Notes under the pieces: generated by a model | What the model was told of the DNA's origin: nothing | Databases searched by the model: none | What the model saw: only the letters and a program-made list of their open reading frames with translations | Shown: one piece after another, positions 17,920 to 27,001 of the stretch | Position numbering within the stretch: the first letter of the stretch is position 1 | How the letters are laid out: every line of letters starts with the position of its first letter | NCBI RefSeq assembly: GCF_003675855.1 | Contig: NZ_RCIH01000004.1 | Span: 310,001 to 374,000 of the forward strand | DNA from: Halostella salina | Lineage (GTDB): Archaea; Halobacteriota; Halobacteria; Halobacteriales; Natronoarchaeaceae | Length of the DNA stretch: 64,000 nt | Direction: 5' to 3' | Translations under genes and position numbers: made by a program

Positions 17920-17937
17920 GTAAGACGATCGTCTTAC
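17920..17937. promoter_or_regulatory. Perfect 18-bp palindromic operator upstream of cdrS
   Basis: GTAAGACGATCGTCTTAC is a perfect palindrome with half-site GTAAGAC. It sits ~25-30 bp after a TATA-like box, where a bound dimeric RHH protein would block transcription start. The same half-sites recur at 17988-18029. CdrL or CdrS itself is the natural candidate ligand. Confidence 0.65.
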
Positions 17938-17987
17938 ACTCCCGGCGTGCGTGGTCGGGTCCCGGTCCCGTACCGGGGTTACGAGGT

Positions 17988-18029
17988 GTAAGACAGTCTG
18001 CGTGTGAGATCATCACACGCGCGTCTTAC
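17988..18029. promoter_or_regulatory. Second, nested inverted repeat upstream of cdrS
   Basis: GTAAGAC at 17988-17994 and GTCTTAC at 18023-18029 repeat the half-sites of the upstream palindrome, now 28 bp apart. Nested inside is GCGTGTGA (18000-18007) with TCACACGC (18013-18020). It lies in the probable 5' leader of cdrS, ending 18 bp before the ATG, so it could act as a second DNA operator or fold in the mRNA leader. Confidence 0.6.
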
Positions 18030-18047
18030 CCAGAGGGGAACCCAACC

Positions 18048-18227
18048 ATGGAGCGTGTGACACTGCGAATCCCGAAACAGCAGATCGATGAGGTGGAACA
18101 GCTAGTCGAGACGGGTGAGTTTCCGAACCGGAGCGAGGCGATCCGGTCGGCCGTCCGCGACATGATCAACGAGCAGAGCGAACAGACCCAGGAGGGCTCC
18201 GGAAAGCGAACCTGGGCGAAGGTGTAA
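18048..18227 (+). CDS. cdrS: CdrS, short ribbon-helix-helix regulator of cell division
   Basis: 59 residues: [20 protein letters not shown] forms the RHH strand and first helix, [14 protein letters not shown]-like second helix follows (here [14 protein letters not shown]), with a polar tail. The gene ends 2 bp before ftsZ2, the conserved cdrS-ftsZ2 operon in which CdrS controls ftsZ2 and division genes in Halobacterium. Too short to be anything but the RHH domain. Confidence 0.92.
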   Translation: MERVTLRIPKQQIDEVEQLVETGEFPNRSEAIRSAVRDMINEQSEQTQEGSGKRTWAKV

Positions 18228-18229
18228 CG

Positions 18230-19420
18230 ATGCAGGATATCGTCCAGGACGCACTCGAAAACGCCGAGGAGGAGCAACGGGAGATGAGCGTGGACGGCGA
18301 CGACGACGAGTTCGGGGACCCCCGGATCGTCATCGTCGGCGCTGGCGGCGCGGGCAACAACACGGTCAATCGCCTGTACAACATCGGCGTCGACGGGGCC
18401 GAAACCGTCGCGATAAACACGGACAAACAGCATCTGAAGATGATCGAGGCCGACACGAAGATCCTCGTGGGCAAGTCGCTCACGAACGGCCTCGGCGCGG
18501 GCGGCGACCCGTCGATGGGCGAGCGCGCAACCGAGATGGCCCAGGGGACCATCAAGGAAGTGCTCGGCGACGCCGACCTCGTGTTCGTCACGGCGGGCAT
18601 GGGCGGCGGCACCGGAACCGGCGCAGCGCCCGTCGTCTCGAAGATAGCCAGCGAGCAGGGCGCGATCGTCGTCGGCATGGTGTCGACGCCGTTCAACGTC
18701 GAGCGCGCCCGCACGGTGAAAGCCGAGGAGGGCCTGGAGAAGCTCCGCGAGGAGGCTGACTCCATCATCGTGCTGGACAACAACCGCCTGCTCGACTACG
18801 TTCCGAACCTCCCGATCGGCAAAGCGTTCTCGGTGATGGACCAGATCATCGCCGAGACTGTCAAGGGGATCAGCGAGACCATCACCCAGCCCAGCCTCAT
18901 CAACCTGGACTACGCCGACATGACGACGATCATGAACCAGGGTGGCGTCGCGGTGATGCTCGTCGGCGAGACCCAGGACAAGAACAAGACCCGCGAGGTG
19001 GTCAACGACGCGATGAGCCACCCGCTACTGGACGTGGACTACCGCGGCGCGAGCGGCGGGCTGGTCCACATCACTGGCGGTCCCGACCTCACGCTGAAGG
19101 AGGCCGAGGGGATCGCGGACAACATCACGGAGCGGCTGGAGGCCAGCGCCAACGTCATCTGGGGCGCGCGCATCCAGGAGAACTACAAGGGCAAGGTCCG
19201 GGTGATGGCGATCATGACGGGCGTCCAGAGCGCCCAGGTACTCGGCCCGACGACCCAGAAGCAGGCCAACAAGTCCCGGGAGAGCTTGGAGGGCGTCGAC
19301 GAAGCCGACTTCGATGCGAGTCAGAACGTCGACGGCGACAACGTCCACGGCACCGGCGCGCAGAGCGACGGCGGCCGTGCCGAGGTCGACCAGAACAACG
19401 GGCTGGACGTCATCCGCTGA
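18230..19420 (+). CDS. ftsZ2: Cell-division tubulin homologue FtsZ2
   Basis: 396-residue Fts[12 protein letters not shown] nucleotide loop near residue 40, the tubulin signature [10 protein letters not shown] near residue 126, and the T7-loop NLDYADM that completes the GTPase site of the neighbouring subunit. An acidic N-terminal extension ([19 protein letters not shown]) and a polar C-terminal tail flank the core. Linkage to cdrS identifies it as FtsZ2, the haloarchaeal paralogue needed for constriction, rather than FtsZ1. Confidence 0.96.
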   Translation: MQDIVQDALENAEEEQREMSVDGDDDEFGDPRIVIVGAGGAGNNTVNRLYNIGVDGAETVAINTDKQHLKMIEADTKILVGKSLTNGLGAGGDPSMGERATEMAQGTIKEVLGDADLVFVTAGMGGGTGTGAAPVVSKIASEQGAIVVGMVSTPFNVERARTVKAEEGLEKLREEADSIIVLDNNRLLDYVPNLPIGKAFSVMDQIIAETVKGISETITQPSLINLDYADMTTIMNQGGVAVMLVGETQDKNKTREVVNDAMSHPLLDVDYRGASGGLVHITGGPDLTLKEAEGIADNITERLEASANVIWGARIQENYKGKVRVMAIMTGVQSAQVLGPTTQKQANKSRESLEGVDEADFDASQNVDGDNVHGTGAQSDGGRAEVDQNNGLDVIR

Positions 19421-19570
19421 ACCGGGCCGTCGTCCCGTGTCGCGGAGCGCCCCGGCCCGAGGACGGCGACAGCCGAATCCGACGGACGGCAGTCCGTCCG
19501 ACAGCCGTCGAAGCGCCGATGACCCGGGTCGGCGGAGATTTTATCACCAAAGACACCTGTCTTCGATAGA

Positions 19571-21001
19571 ATGAGTACGGTCGAGTCATCGCGGGATGGG
19601 GTGTGGGTCCGGAAGGCGTTCGACGCCGACCGGTTTTCGTCGCCAGTCGTCGTCTTCCGCGTCGAGTCGCTCCGCAACGACCCCGTTACGGTCACCGTGA
19701 GCGAGCCGATTCCGTCCGCCGTCCCGACGGACGCGGTCAAGTTTCACCCGGAGTTCGAACCGGAGAACTGGCGGGCGACGGGGGACCGGACGGTCGAGTA
19801 CGAGCGACACCTCGACGCCGGCGAGAAAGTCACGACGCTGTACGCGGCGACCGTCGACCCGGAGACGGCCCGACGCGTGCTCATGGACCCCCCGACGATC
19901 GCCGCGGTGACGCCCGACGCGGCGACGACGCAGGGCGGAGGGATGGCGGCCGACCGGACCGAGGACACACAGCGGGACCGTGGCCAGGCGGCCGCGGAAG
20001 CGAACGCCGACGACGTATCAACCGGCGCGACCGGACGCCGCGACGGCTCGCCACACGAGGAGCCGGCCCGCGACGAGTCACCCCGGGGTGGGACTCGCCG
20101 TGACGAAACGCCGCGGAACGATTCCGCCGCGGACCGCCGCGGTGGGGCAGACGAGAGCCGACAACGAAGCCAGCGGGAGCAGAACCGCAACGAGACGGGG
20201 CGGCGCGGGCGCGGCGGCGGGGGCGCTGACGCCGACGGCGGCCGCCGCGGCCACGGAACCGACCGCCGACGCGAGTCCGGCACGGCAGGGACGACGCGCC
20301 GGGCTGACCGGGAGGCAGCCCGCAGACGGACCGCTTCGGGGGGGTGGGCGACCCGGTACGGGTTGCCGCAGTCGCTCCCGCTCGCCGGAGTCGTGGCCGG
20401 TGCGGCGGCGTTCCTGCTTGGCTTCCTCGGGACGTACCTGCTCTCGGGCGACGCGCTCGACGGGGCGATGTCGTCGAGCGACCTTCTGTTCGTGCAGAAC
20501 CCGTCAGCGTCAGGCGGGATCGATCCGGAGTATCTCACGGAACTGGGCATCGAATCGCCCGGAACGGCCCAGCTCGTCGCGTGGCTCTACCACGACCTCC
20601 ACGCGATCAGCCTCGGCGGGACCTTCTCCGTCGAGGGGGGCGGTCAGTCCGTCTCCTACGACGTGGCCATGGAGTACGCCCCGGAAACGTTCATGTTCAT
20701 CGTGCCGCCGCTTGCGGTGGCCGTCGGCGGCTTCCTCGCGGCCCGGTATCTCGGCTACCGGGTCGAGAAGCGCGCGACGAAAGCGGGGCTAAGCGTCGCG
20801 CTCGGCTACGCGGGGCTGGCCGCGGCGAGCGCGGTCGTGCTGGCGTGGGAGTCGTCGGCCACCGTCCAGTCGGGTGGGCAGGCGGCCACCTACGCCGTCC
20901 AGTTCGGACCCGACCCCGTCTCGACGGTGCTGGTCGCCGGCCTGCTCTACCCGGCGCTGTTCGGGTCGGCCGGCGGGTACGTCGCCGCGCGGACGGCCTA
21001 G
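19571..21001 (+). CDS. Soluble domain plus Arg/Gly-rich linker plus membrane domain, unknown function
   Basis: 476 residues in three parts. Residues 1-115 form a beta-rich domain (FSSPVVVFRVESLRNDPVTVTVSEPIP...YAATVDPETA) of a type seen in several haloarchaeal proteins. Residues ~120-255 are low-complexity and highly charged, rich in Arg, Asp, Gly with several RG/RGG-like clusters. Residues ~260-476 hold about four to five membrane helices with a polar extracytoplasmic stretch after the first. It lies 150 bp after ftsZ2 on the same strand and ends convergently with ncsA, sharing a CTAG stop overlap. No family name assigned. Confidence 0.7.
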   Translation: MSTVESSRDGVWVRKAFDADRFSSPVVVFRVESLRNDPVTVTVSEPIPSAVPTDAVKFHPEFEPENWRATGDRTVEYERHLDAGEKVTTLYAATVDPETARRVLMDPPTIAAVTPDAATTQGGGMAADRTEDTQRDRGQAAAEANADDVSTGATGRRDGSPHEEPARDESPRGGTRRDETPRNDSAADRRGGADESRQRSQREQNRNETGRRGRGGGGADADGGRRGHGTDRRRESGTAGTTRRADREAARRRTASGGWATRYGLPQSLPLAGVVAGAAAFLLGFLGTYLLSGDALDGAMSSSDLLFVQNPSASGGIDPEYLTELGIESPGTAQLVAWLYHDLHAISLGGTFSVEGGGQSVSYDVAMEYAPETFMFIVPPLAVAVGGFLAARYLGYRVEKRATKAGLSVALGYAGLAAASAVVLAWESSATVQSGGQAATYAVQFGPDPVSTVLVAGLLYPALFGSAGGYVAARTA

Positions 21002-21969
21002 GCGAGCGCGTCGAGCAGCGAGCATTTCCGGCAGCGGTCCCGCGTCGTCGTCGCGCCGCACTCCTCGCATTCCTTGGTTTCGCGCTCGCCGCTGTCGCCG
21101 TACCGCTCGGCGGCCATCGCGGCGAGCTCCTCGTACCCGGCCATGATCGAGTGGCGCGCGCCGGGGTGGTTCTCCTCCAGTCCGAGCAGCAGGTCGCCGA
21201 TCTCGCCGCGGTACGCCTCGCTGGCGTGGGGACACTCCGTGATGTGGGCGGGCAGGTCGGCGAGGTGAGCGTACAGCGCTACCTCCTTCTCGGGCACGTC
21301 CCGGAGGGGCTTGGCCCGCGGGACGAAGTCGTCCCCCTCGGTGCGGGCGTCCGGACCGTCGCCGAAGGGGCCGAGGCTGGCGTCGTAGTGTTTGGCCATC
21401 TGGGCCACGTCGCCCTCGAAAAAGTTCATCAGCGCGGTCTGGGCCTCGTCGTCCAAGTTGTGGCCGGTCAGGAGCTTGTCCGCGCCGAACTCCTCGGCGT
21501 ACCGCGAGAGCAGGTCGCGGCGGAACACGCCGCAGTAGGCGCAGGCGGCCATGTTCTCGGGGTCGTCCTCGACCACGTCGTCCATCCGGACGCCGAACTC
21601 CTCGGCGTAGGACACTATCTCGTGACGGAGGTCGAGATCCGCGGCCAGTTCCTCGCAGGCGGCGACGCTCTCGTCGCGATACCCCTCGATCCCCTCGTGG
21701 ATCGTCAGCGCGATCATCTCGATCCGGGGGTCCTCGGCGAACGTCTCGTCGAGGATGTGCGTGAGGACGACGCTGTCCTTCCCGCCGGAGAGGCCGATCA
21801 CCCACGTCTCGGGGTCGTCGGGCGTCGCCGACCGCGGCAGGAGGTTGTCGTCGCGGATCCGGCTCCGGACGCGGCGCTCGACGGTCTCGGCGAAGTGGGC
21901 GTCACAGAGGTGCGACCCGGAGTAGGCCGCGTGCATCACCGCCTCGCGGTCGCACTTGTCGCAGTCCAT
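20998..21969 (-). CDS. ncsA: NcsA tRNA 2-thiolation enzyme
   Basis: 323-residue PP-loop ATPase of the TtuA/Ncs6 group that adenylates and thiolates the wobble uridine of tRNA, in haloarchaea using the ubiquitin-like SAMP2 as sulfur carrier. Motifs: N-terminal CDKC...CDAHF zinc knuckle, GLSGGKDSV PP-loop near residue 59, CAYCGVFRR catalytic cysteine segment, GHNLDDEAQT, and the C-terminal CEECG...CRKC zinc ribbon. It is convergent with and overlaps its neighbour by the 4-bp CTAG. Confidence 0.93.
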   Translation of the reverse strand: MDCDKCDREAVMHAAYSGSHLCDAHFAETVERRVRSRIRDDNLLPRSATPDDPETWVIGLSGGKDSVVLTHILDETFAEDPRIEMIALTIHEGIEGYRDESVAACEELAADLDLRHEIVSYAEEFGVRMDDVVEDDPENMAACAYCGVFRRDLLSRYAEEFGADKLLTGHNLDDEAQTALMNFFEGDVAQMAKHYDASLGPFGDGPDARTEGDDFVPRAKPLRDVPEKEVALYAHLADLPAHITECPHASEAYRGEIGDLLLGLEENHPGARHSIMAGYEELAAMAAERYGDSGERETKECEECGATTTRDRCRKCSLLDALA

Positions 21970-22064
21970 TGGCGGTCCCTTACCGAGCGCCGCTCAATAC
22001 GGTTTCGTCTCGGGCGGCCGCGCGAGCGTCGGACGAACGCAGGCGGCGCGTTCGTCGGTCGGGG

Positions 22065-22766
22065 CTACCCCTCCCGAACGGCCGCCGCGCCGTCCGCCAG
22101 CGCCGCGAGCAGCGTCGGGAGGTGGCGGTCCCGCGACGACGAGGAGAACAGCTCGTGGCCGCCGTCGTAGAGGACGACCCGGTCGGCCGGCACGCGTTCG
22201 CCGATTGCGCGGGTGCTGACGACCGAGTCCCGGAGGCTACAGAACACGACGGCGTCGTCGTCTATCGGCGGCAGGTTCCGCTGCGCGTCGAGACACTCCC
22301 GGATCCACGTCGGCGCGGCGGCGTCCGCGCCCGTCTCCAGCTGGCGGTCGGTCGCCAGCTCGCCGAGGGCCTCCCGGTCGGCGGTCCCCGCCGGAAGCAG
22401 TTCGGCGCTCACCGGGAGCTTCGCGAGCAGGTCGTACAGCGGCTCCTCGGGGCCCTCGGGGAACCCCCAGAACGGGCTGAGGTAGACGCGCCGCGTCGCG
22501 CCGTCCAGATACGCGCCGATCAGCCCGCCCGTGCTGTGGGTGAGCAGCCGGTAGCCGTCCAGCTCCCGGACGAACTCCGCGACGGGTTCGACGTACTCGC
22601 TCCGGAAGTCCGTGATCGTCGTCGGGATGCGGAACGCGTGGACCAGATAGCCGGCGTCGACGAGTTCGTCGACCAGCCAGCGGACGTTCTCGTGGAACAG
22701 CTTGTTCCCCCAGCCGAGGACGAACACCAGGTCCTCGCCGTCCTCGCCGAACGTGCGTCGCTCCAT
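22065..22766 (-). CDS. Alpha/beta-hydrolase-fold protein
   Basis: 233 residues from ATG at 22764-22766 (MERRTFGEDGED). The nucleophile elbow LLTHSTGGLIGAYL near residue 80 gives Ser, and a late GGHEL near the end can supply the catalytic His. The start LVFVLGWGNKLFHENVRWLVDEL is typical of haloarchaeal hydrolases of this type. Substrate unknown. A second ATG five residues upstream (22781) is possible. Confidence 0.75.
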   Translation of the reverse strand: MERRTFGEDGEDLVFVLGWGNKLFHENVRWLVDELVDAGYLVHAFRIPTTITDFRSEYVEPVAEFVRELDGYRLLTHSTGGLIGAYLDGATRRVYLSPFWGFPEGPEEPLYDLLAKLPVSAELLPAGTADREALGELATDRQLETGADAAAPTWIRECLDAQRNLPPIDDDAVVFCSLRDSVVSTRAIGERVPADRVVLYDGGHELFSSSSRDRHLPTLLAALADGAAAVREG

Positions 22767-22898
22767 GGCGAACTGTTCCACGGTAACTTACAAAAGCAGT
22801 CTGGTGGGTGCCGCCGGCCGGTCCCTCCCCCGTACCGCGCGCCGCCGGCCCGTCGCGGCACGAAGGCGTTTTGCGCGTCGGGCGGCTATGCGCCGACA

Positions 22899-23549
22899 AT
22901 GACCCTGGACCGCGACGACGCGCTCGACCGCGTCGAGGCGATCGTCGACGCCGTCGAAACCGAACCGATGCCCGTCCCCGTCCGCGAGGTGTGGGTGTAC
23001 GGCGACGCCGCCCTCGGCCTGGACCCCGTCGAACGGCTGGACGTGTACCTCACCAAGGACCTGCTCATGGACGGCGACGCCGACCGCGAGGCCGACTTCG
23101 TCGACTCCCACGGGATCCAGGGGGTCGGAAAGTCCGTCCGCGCCGAGTGGGCCGACGAGCACCCCGACCTGCTGCGCGCGAACCCGAACGGCCACGCCGC
23201 GCCGGAGAAGTGCCTCGCCGCCCACCTCGTCAACGACGACGAGCCGATCCACCTAGAGGTGTGCAACGCCAGCTTCGATGACAACGTCACCCAGCGCCTG
23301 CGGGGCGCGGTCGACCGCGGCGCGTACGAGGAGATACTCGACCCCCGCGGCGCGTGCCTGTGGGTCGACGGCACCAGAAGCGAGGACGCCTTCGAGAAGC
23401 TGCGGGCGAGCGAACTCCCCTTCCCGACGCTGTCCGAGTCGCTGGAGATGCTGGGGCTAGACCCCGACGAGGCTGAAACTGCCGCGGGCGAGATCCACGC
23501 CTGGCGCGAGCAGCAGGACGGCGCGACGGTGCGGGGCGACGTGGTGTAG
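22899..23549 (+). CDS. Conserved haloarchaeal protein (DUF7095 type)
   Basis: 216-residue soluble acidic protein, MTLDRDDALDRVEAIVD... with VREVWVYGDAALGLDPVERLDVYLTKD near residues 30-55, reminiscent of a nucleotidyltransferase-like substrate loop, though no catalytic acid pair is evident. It resembles the halobacterial family DUF7095. Function unknown. Divergent from the hydrolase gene across ~130 bp. Confidence 0.75.
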   Translation: MTLDRDDALDRVEAIVDAVETEPMPVPVREVWVYGDAALGLDPVERLDVYLTKDLLMDGDADREADFVDSHGIQGVGKSVRAEWADEHPDLLRANPNGHAAPEKCLAAHLVNDDEPIHLEVCNASFDDNVTQRLRGAVDRGAYEEILDPRGACLWVDGTRSEDAFEKLRASELPFPTLSESLEMLGLDPDEAETAAGEIHAWREQQDGATVRGDVV

Positions 23550-23570
23550 GAACGCCGGCCGCGCTGCCCG

Positions 23571-24566
23571 TCAGATCACGCGACCGTACACGTCCTCGTA
23601 CCGCTCGGCGACGTTGCCGACCTCGAACTGCTCGCTTTTCGCGGCGGCGTTCGCCCCGAGCCGGTCGCGCAGGTCGGCGTCGCGGAGCCGGTCCAGCGGC
23701 TCGGCGAAGTCCCGCTCGGCCTTGAGGCAGTGGGTGTCCTCCTCCAGCCACTCGAACGTGGGAATGTCCCGGACGACGGGCGGCTTGCCGCAGGCCATCG
23801 CCTCCAGCAGCGCCATCCCCTCGTTCTCGTTTTTCGTCGGGAAGAAGAAGGCGTCGCCCGCGGCGAACGCGCCGCGGATGTCCTCGACGTAGCCCGTGAA
23901 CGTGCAGTTTTCGGGAGCGTTCTCGACGGTCTTCGTCGTCGTCCGGCTCCGGAGCAGGCGGTCGACGGCACCGCCGCCAGTCGGGTCGAGGTAGCCGAAC
24001 CAGACGAACTCCACGTCCGGCATCTCGCGGGCCGTTTCGACGAACGCCGACAGGCCCTTGCGCTCGATGACGTGGCCGACCATGAACGCGACGAGGCCGT
24101 CGAGGTCGTAGCGGTCGCGGTACTCCGCGCGCAGGGACTCGAACCCGGTCAGCCGGTCCGGGTCGAACCCGTTGCTGACGACGACCGTCGGCACGTCGAC
24201 GTACCCCTCGATCACCTCGCGGTTGTGCTCGGAGGGACAGACCAGCAGGTCCGCGAGCGAGTAGGCGTACTCCAGATACGGCCGGAGCGGCCTGGCCAGC
24301 GCGTTCGAGAACGCGAAGCTCTCCTCGAAATCCTCGGCGGTCTGGTGGGCGTGGACGACGACCGGGAGGTCGCGCTGCCGGGCCTTCCGCGCGTAGTACA
24401 CCGACTTGGGCCCCATGTTGTTGAGGTGGAGCACGTCGGCCGTGAGATCCGGCTCCGTCGTGTAGTCGATGCCGAGCCGCTCTAAGATCTGGCGCTGCTG
24501 GCGCACCGACTGGGCGTGACCGCCAGTGATCTGCTCCTCCCACTCGAAGTAGTGGCTGACGCGCAT
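23571..24566 (-). CDS. Group 4 glycosyltransferase
   Basis: 331-residue GT-B retaining glycosyltransferase. The N-terminal domain carries VVVHAHQTAEDFEESF near residue 70. The C-terminal nucleotide-sugar domain has the EX7E motif in NENEGMALLEAMACGKPPV near residues 255-270 and GHVIERKG near residue 175. Probably decorates a lipid or S-layer-linked glycan; acceptor unknown. Tail-to-tail with DUF7095 gene. Confidence 0.88.
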   Translation of the reverse strand: MRVSHYFEWEEQITGGHAQSVRQQRQILERLGIDYTTEPDLTADVLHLNNMGPKSVYYARKARQRDLPVVVHAHQTAEDFEESFAFSNALARPLRPYLEYAYSLADLLVCPSEHNREVIEGYVDVPTVVVSNGFDPDRLTGFESLRAEYRDRYDLDGLVAFMVGHVIERKGLSAFVETAREMPDVEFVWFGYLDPTGGGAVDRLLRSRTTTKTVENAPENCTFTGYVEDIRGAFAAGDAFFFPTKNENEGMALLEAMACGKPPVVRDIPTFEWLEEDTHCLKAERDFAEPLDRLRDADLRDRLGANAAAKSEQFEVGNVAERYEDVYGRVI

Positions 24567-24647
24567 CCCTTATCCAGTCGTCCGACGCCGGGGGTTCAAC
24601 GCTTCCGGTTCGGAGCGCACTCCCCGGCGGCCAACGGTCCGGCCGGC

Positions 24648-25445
24648 TCACACCTCGCCGACCGTGACGAAGAAGGGAACGACCTCCCGGCGGCGGTAGT
24701 CGCCCGCCCGCATCTGCTCGACCACGTCCCGGCCCATCGCGCGCCACTCGCTCCGGAGCGCGTCGAACGCCTCCGGCGAGAGGTCGCCGTCGAGCATCGT
24801 CGCGCGGTCGTCGGCAAGCCCCGCGCCGCTTGCCTTGCGCTTGGCGTCGGCCAGCGCCGGCTCGGAGTACGGCGGCGCGACGGTCCGCTCGTGGTCGTAC
24901 CGGCGCGTCTCGACGCCGTCAAGCCCCGCCTCGTCGAACGCCTCCCGGGTGCCCGCGCCGCCCAGTGACACGTCCGTCGGTACGCCGTCGAGGTAGGCGT
25001 CGCGGGCACGTCCCTCCAGCCTGCTTTCCGCGTCGACCGTCGATTCGACGCTGACCGCGCCGTTGTCCGGTTCGACGGCGGCGACGCGGTTCCGCGAGAC
25101 GCGCGCGAACTCGCGGACCGCCGCCGACGGGTCGGGCAGGTTGATCAAAAGCGCCTGACAGGTCACGAGGTCAAAGGCATCGTCGGGGAAAGGTAGCCGC
25201 GTCGCGTCGCCCGCGACGACGGGGACGTGTTCGCCGGCGACCGCGAGCAGGTCCGGGTCGGCGTCGACGCCGACGACCTCGCCGGGGCACTCGTCGGCGA
25301 GGACGCGGGTGAGTTCGCCGGTGCCACACCCCACGTCGAGGACGCGGTCGGCGTCGGACAGGGCAAGCGGCGCCAGCGCCTCGCGGGAGTCGGCCCACAT
25401 CCCGCGGCGGGTGTGTTCGAGGTACTCGGCGTCGAACTGTCGCAC
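24648..25445 (-). CDS. Class I SAM-dependent methyltransferase
   Basis: 265 residues from GTG at 25443-25445. SAM-binding motif I VLDVGCGTGELTRVLADE near residue 37, acidic loop GVDADPD after strand 2, and post-motif DAFDLVTCQALLINLPDP near residue 95. This is the Methyltransf_11/UbiE-like type; substrate cannot be read. The same strand as the glycosyltransferase but 81 bp apart. Confidence 0.85.
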   Translation of the reverse strand: MRQFDAEYLEHTRRGMWADSREALAPLALSDADRVLDVGCGTGELTRVLADECPGEVVGVDADPDLLAVAGEHVPVVAGDATRLPFPDDAFDLVTCQALLINLPDPSAAVREFARVSRNRVAAVEPDNGAVSVESTVDAESRLEGRARDAYLDGVPTDVSLGGAGTREAFDEAGLDGVETRRYDHERTVAPPYSEPALADAKRKASGAGLADDRATMLDGDLSPEAFDALRSEWRAMGRDVVEQMRAGDYRRREVVPFFVTVGEV

Positions 25446-25542
25446 AGGCGGAATCGTGTCCGGGCGAGTAAAAACGAACTGGCTCGCGGCCGGCGCGACG
25501 CACCGTTCGGTCCGCGGCCCGGTTTGCGTGCCCCGAGCGGCG

Positions 25543-26373
25543 TCAGTCCTCGCGCAGTTCGCGGACGCGGTCGACGTTCCAGGCGAAGCCCTTGCCGTCC
25601 TCGTTGGGCGTCTCAAGCACGAGCGGCACGTCCGCGAGGTCTGGGTGGTTGATGAACGCGCGCATTCCCTCCTCGCCGATCAGGCCCTCGCCGATGTGGG
25701 CGTGTTCGTCCTTGTTCGTGCCGCACTCGTGTTTCGAGTCGTTGAGGTGGACGCAGTCCAGATGCTCCAGCCCGACGACATCGTCGAACTCCGCGACCGT
25801 CTCCTCGACGCCCTCGGCCGTCGAGAGGTCGTAGCCCGCCGCGAACATGTGGGCGGTGTCGAGACAGACGTCCAGGTCCTGCTCGGAACGGTCGAGCACG
25901 TCAGCGAGGTGCTCGAAGTCGCCGCCGAGTTTCGTCCCGCTGCCGGCGTCGCTCTCGACCAGCACGGTGACGCCGTCGGGGATATCGAGTTCGTCGAGCG
26001 CGCTCGCGGCGTTGTCGAGGCCGCCGTCGACGCCCGCGCCGGTGTGGGCACCGAGGTGGACGTTGACGTACTCGATGCCGAGTTTGTCAGCCGCGTCGAC
26101 TTCCTTCTGCATCGAGTCGATGGACTTCTCGCGGAGGTCGTCCTTGGGCGTACAGAGGTTGACGAGGTACGAGGAGTGGATCACCCACGGGCCGTCGAGC
26201 TGTTCGGCCGTCCCGGTCCGGAACGTTTCGGCCTCGTCGTCGCCGATGTTCGGGTCCTGCCACACCTGGGGGGAGTGGGTGAATATCTGTCCGCAGTTCC
26301 CGCCGACGTCGCGCTGTCGCTCGACGGCGTTGTCGACGCCGCCGGCGATGGATACGTGTGCTCCGACTCGCAT
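25543..26373 (-). CDS. nfo: Deoxyribonuclease IV (endonuclease IV, Nfo)
   Basis: 276-residue AP endonuclease acting in base-excision repair with three metal ions. Ligand-bearing motifs are in order: GAHVSIAGG at the N-terminus, [10 protein letters not shown] near residue 65, NVHLGAHTG near residue 105, [34 protein letters not shown] and a late LETP. The ATG at 26371-26373 gives the standard MRVGAHVS start; longer readings add only unconserved residues. Confidence 0.94.
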   Translation of the reverse strand: MRVGAHVSIAGGVDNAVERQRDVGGNCGQIFTHSPQVWQDPNIGDDEAETFRTGTAEQLDGPWVIHSSYLVNLCTPKDDLREKSIDSMQKEVDAADKLGIEYVNVHLGAHTGAGVDGGLDNAASALDELDIPDGVTVLVESDAGSGTKLGGDFEHLADVLDRSEQDLDVCLDTAHMFAAGYDLSTAEGVEETVAEFDDVVGLEHLDCVHLNDSKHECGTNKDEHAHIGEGLIGEEGMRAFINHPDLADVPLVLETPNEDGKGFAWNVDRVRELRED

Positions 26374-26467
26374 GTGTACGCGAAGCGACCGGACCGGCAA
26401 AGGTACTTCGTTCCGCCCGGGCCGGTGGAGGGAACGATACATATAGCCTCGGCGTCAATTCTCGTGC

Positions 26468-27001
26468 ATGACCGACCACGTGGGACTCGCACTCGGGGAC
26501 CGCGTGCCGGATGTCTCCGCCCCACTGGTGTTCCCGGGCGGCCGGCAAGAGGAGGTATCGCTCTCCGACCTCCTCGACGAGAAGCCGGTGTTGCTCTGCT
26601 TCTACACCAACGACTTCACCCCGGACTGTGTCGACCAGTGGTGTTCGTTCCGCGACTACGAGTGGTTCGAGGCGGACGACGCCGTACAGGTCGTCGGCGT
26701 GAGCAAGTCCCGTCCGTTCACCCACCGGAAGTTCATCGACTACCTCGACCTGTCGTTCCCGCTGTACGCCGACACCGACCTGTCCATGGCGTCGGCGTTC
26801 GACGTGGACTACCGCGTGTTCAAGGTCGCGCCCCGGTCCCGCCGCTCCTGTTTCCTGATCGACTCCGATGGGGTAGTGCGGTATCGCTGGATCAGTGAAC
26901 ACCCGCTCGACCCGACTCGCGACACGCCGTCGGTCGACGAGATACGGCGTGCCATCGTCGAGGAACTCGACGTTGGCGAACCCGACCCGCCGAGCCCCTA
27001 G
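26468..27001 (+). CDS. Peroxiredoxin, PrxQ/BCP type
   Basis: 177-residue AhpC/TSA-fold thiol peroxidase. Peroxidatic Cys54 is in the DFTPDC motif and a second Cys59 four residues further on (DCVDQWC), the spacing of the alpha2-type PrxQ resolving cysteine; FRDYEWF follows as usual. Reduces hydroperoxides using a thioredoxin-like donor. It ends head-on with the lipoate ligase gene, the two stops sharing CTAG. Confidence 0.88.
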   Translation: MTDHVGLALGDRVPDVSAPLVFPGGRQEEVSLSDLLDEKPVLLCFYTNDFTPDCVDQWCSFRDYEWFEADDAVQVVGVSKSRPFTHRKFIDYLDLSFPLYADTDLSMASAFDVDYRVFKVAPRSRRSCFLIDSDGVVRYRWISEHPLDPTRDTPSVDEIRRAIVEELDVGEPDPPSP

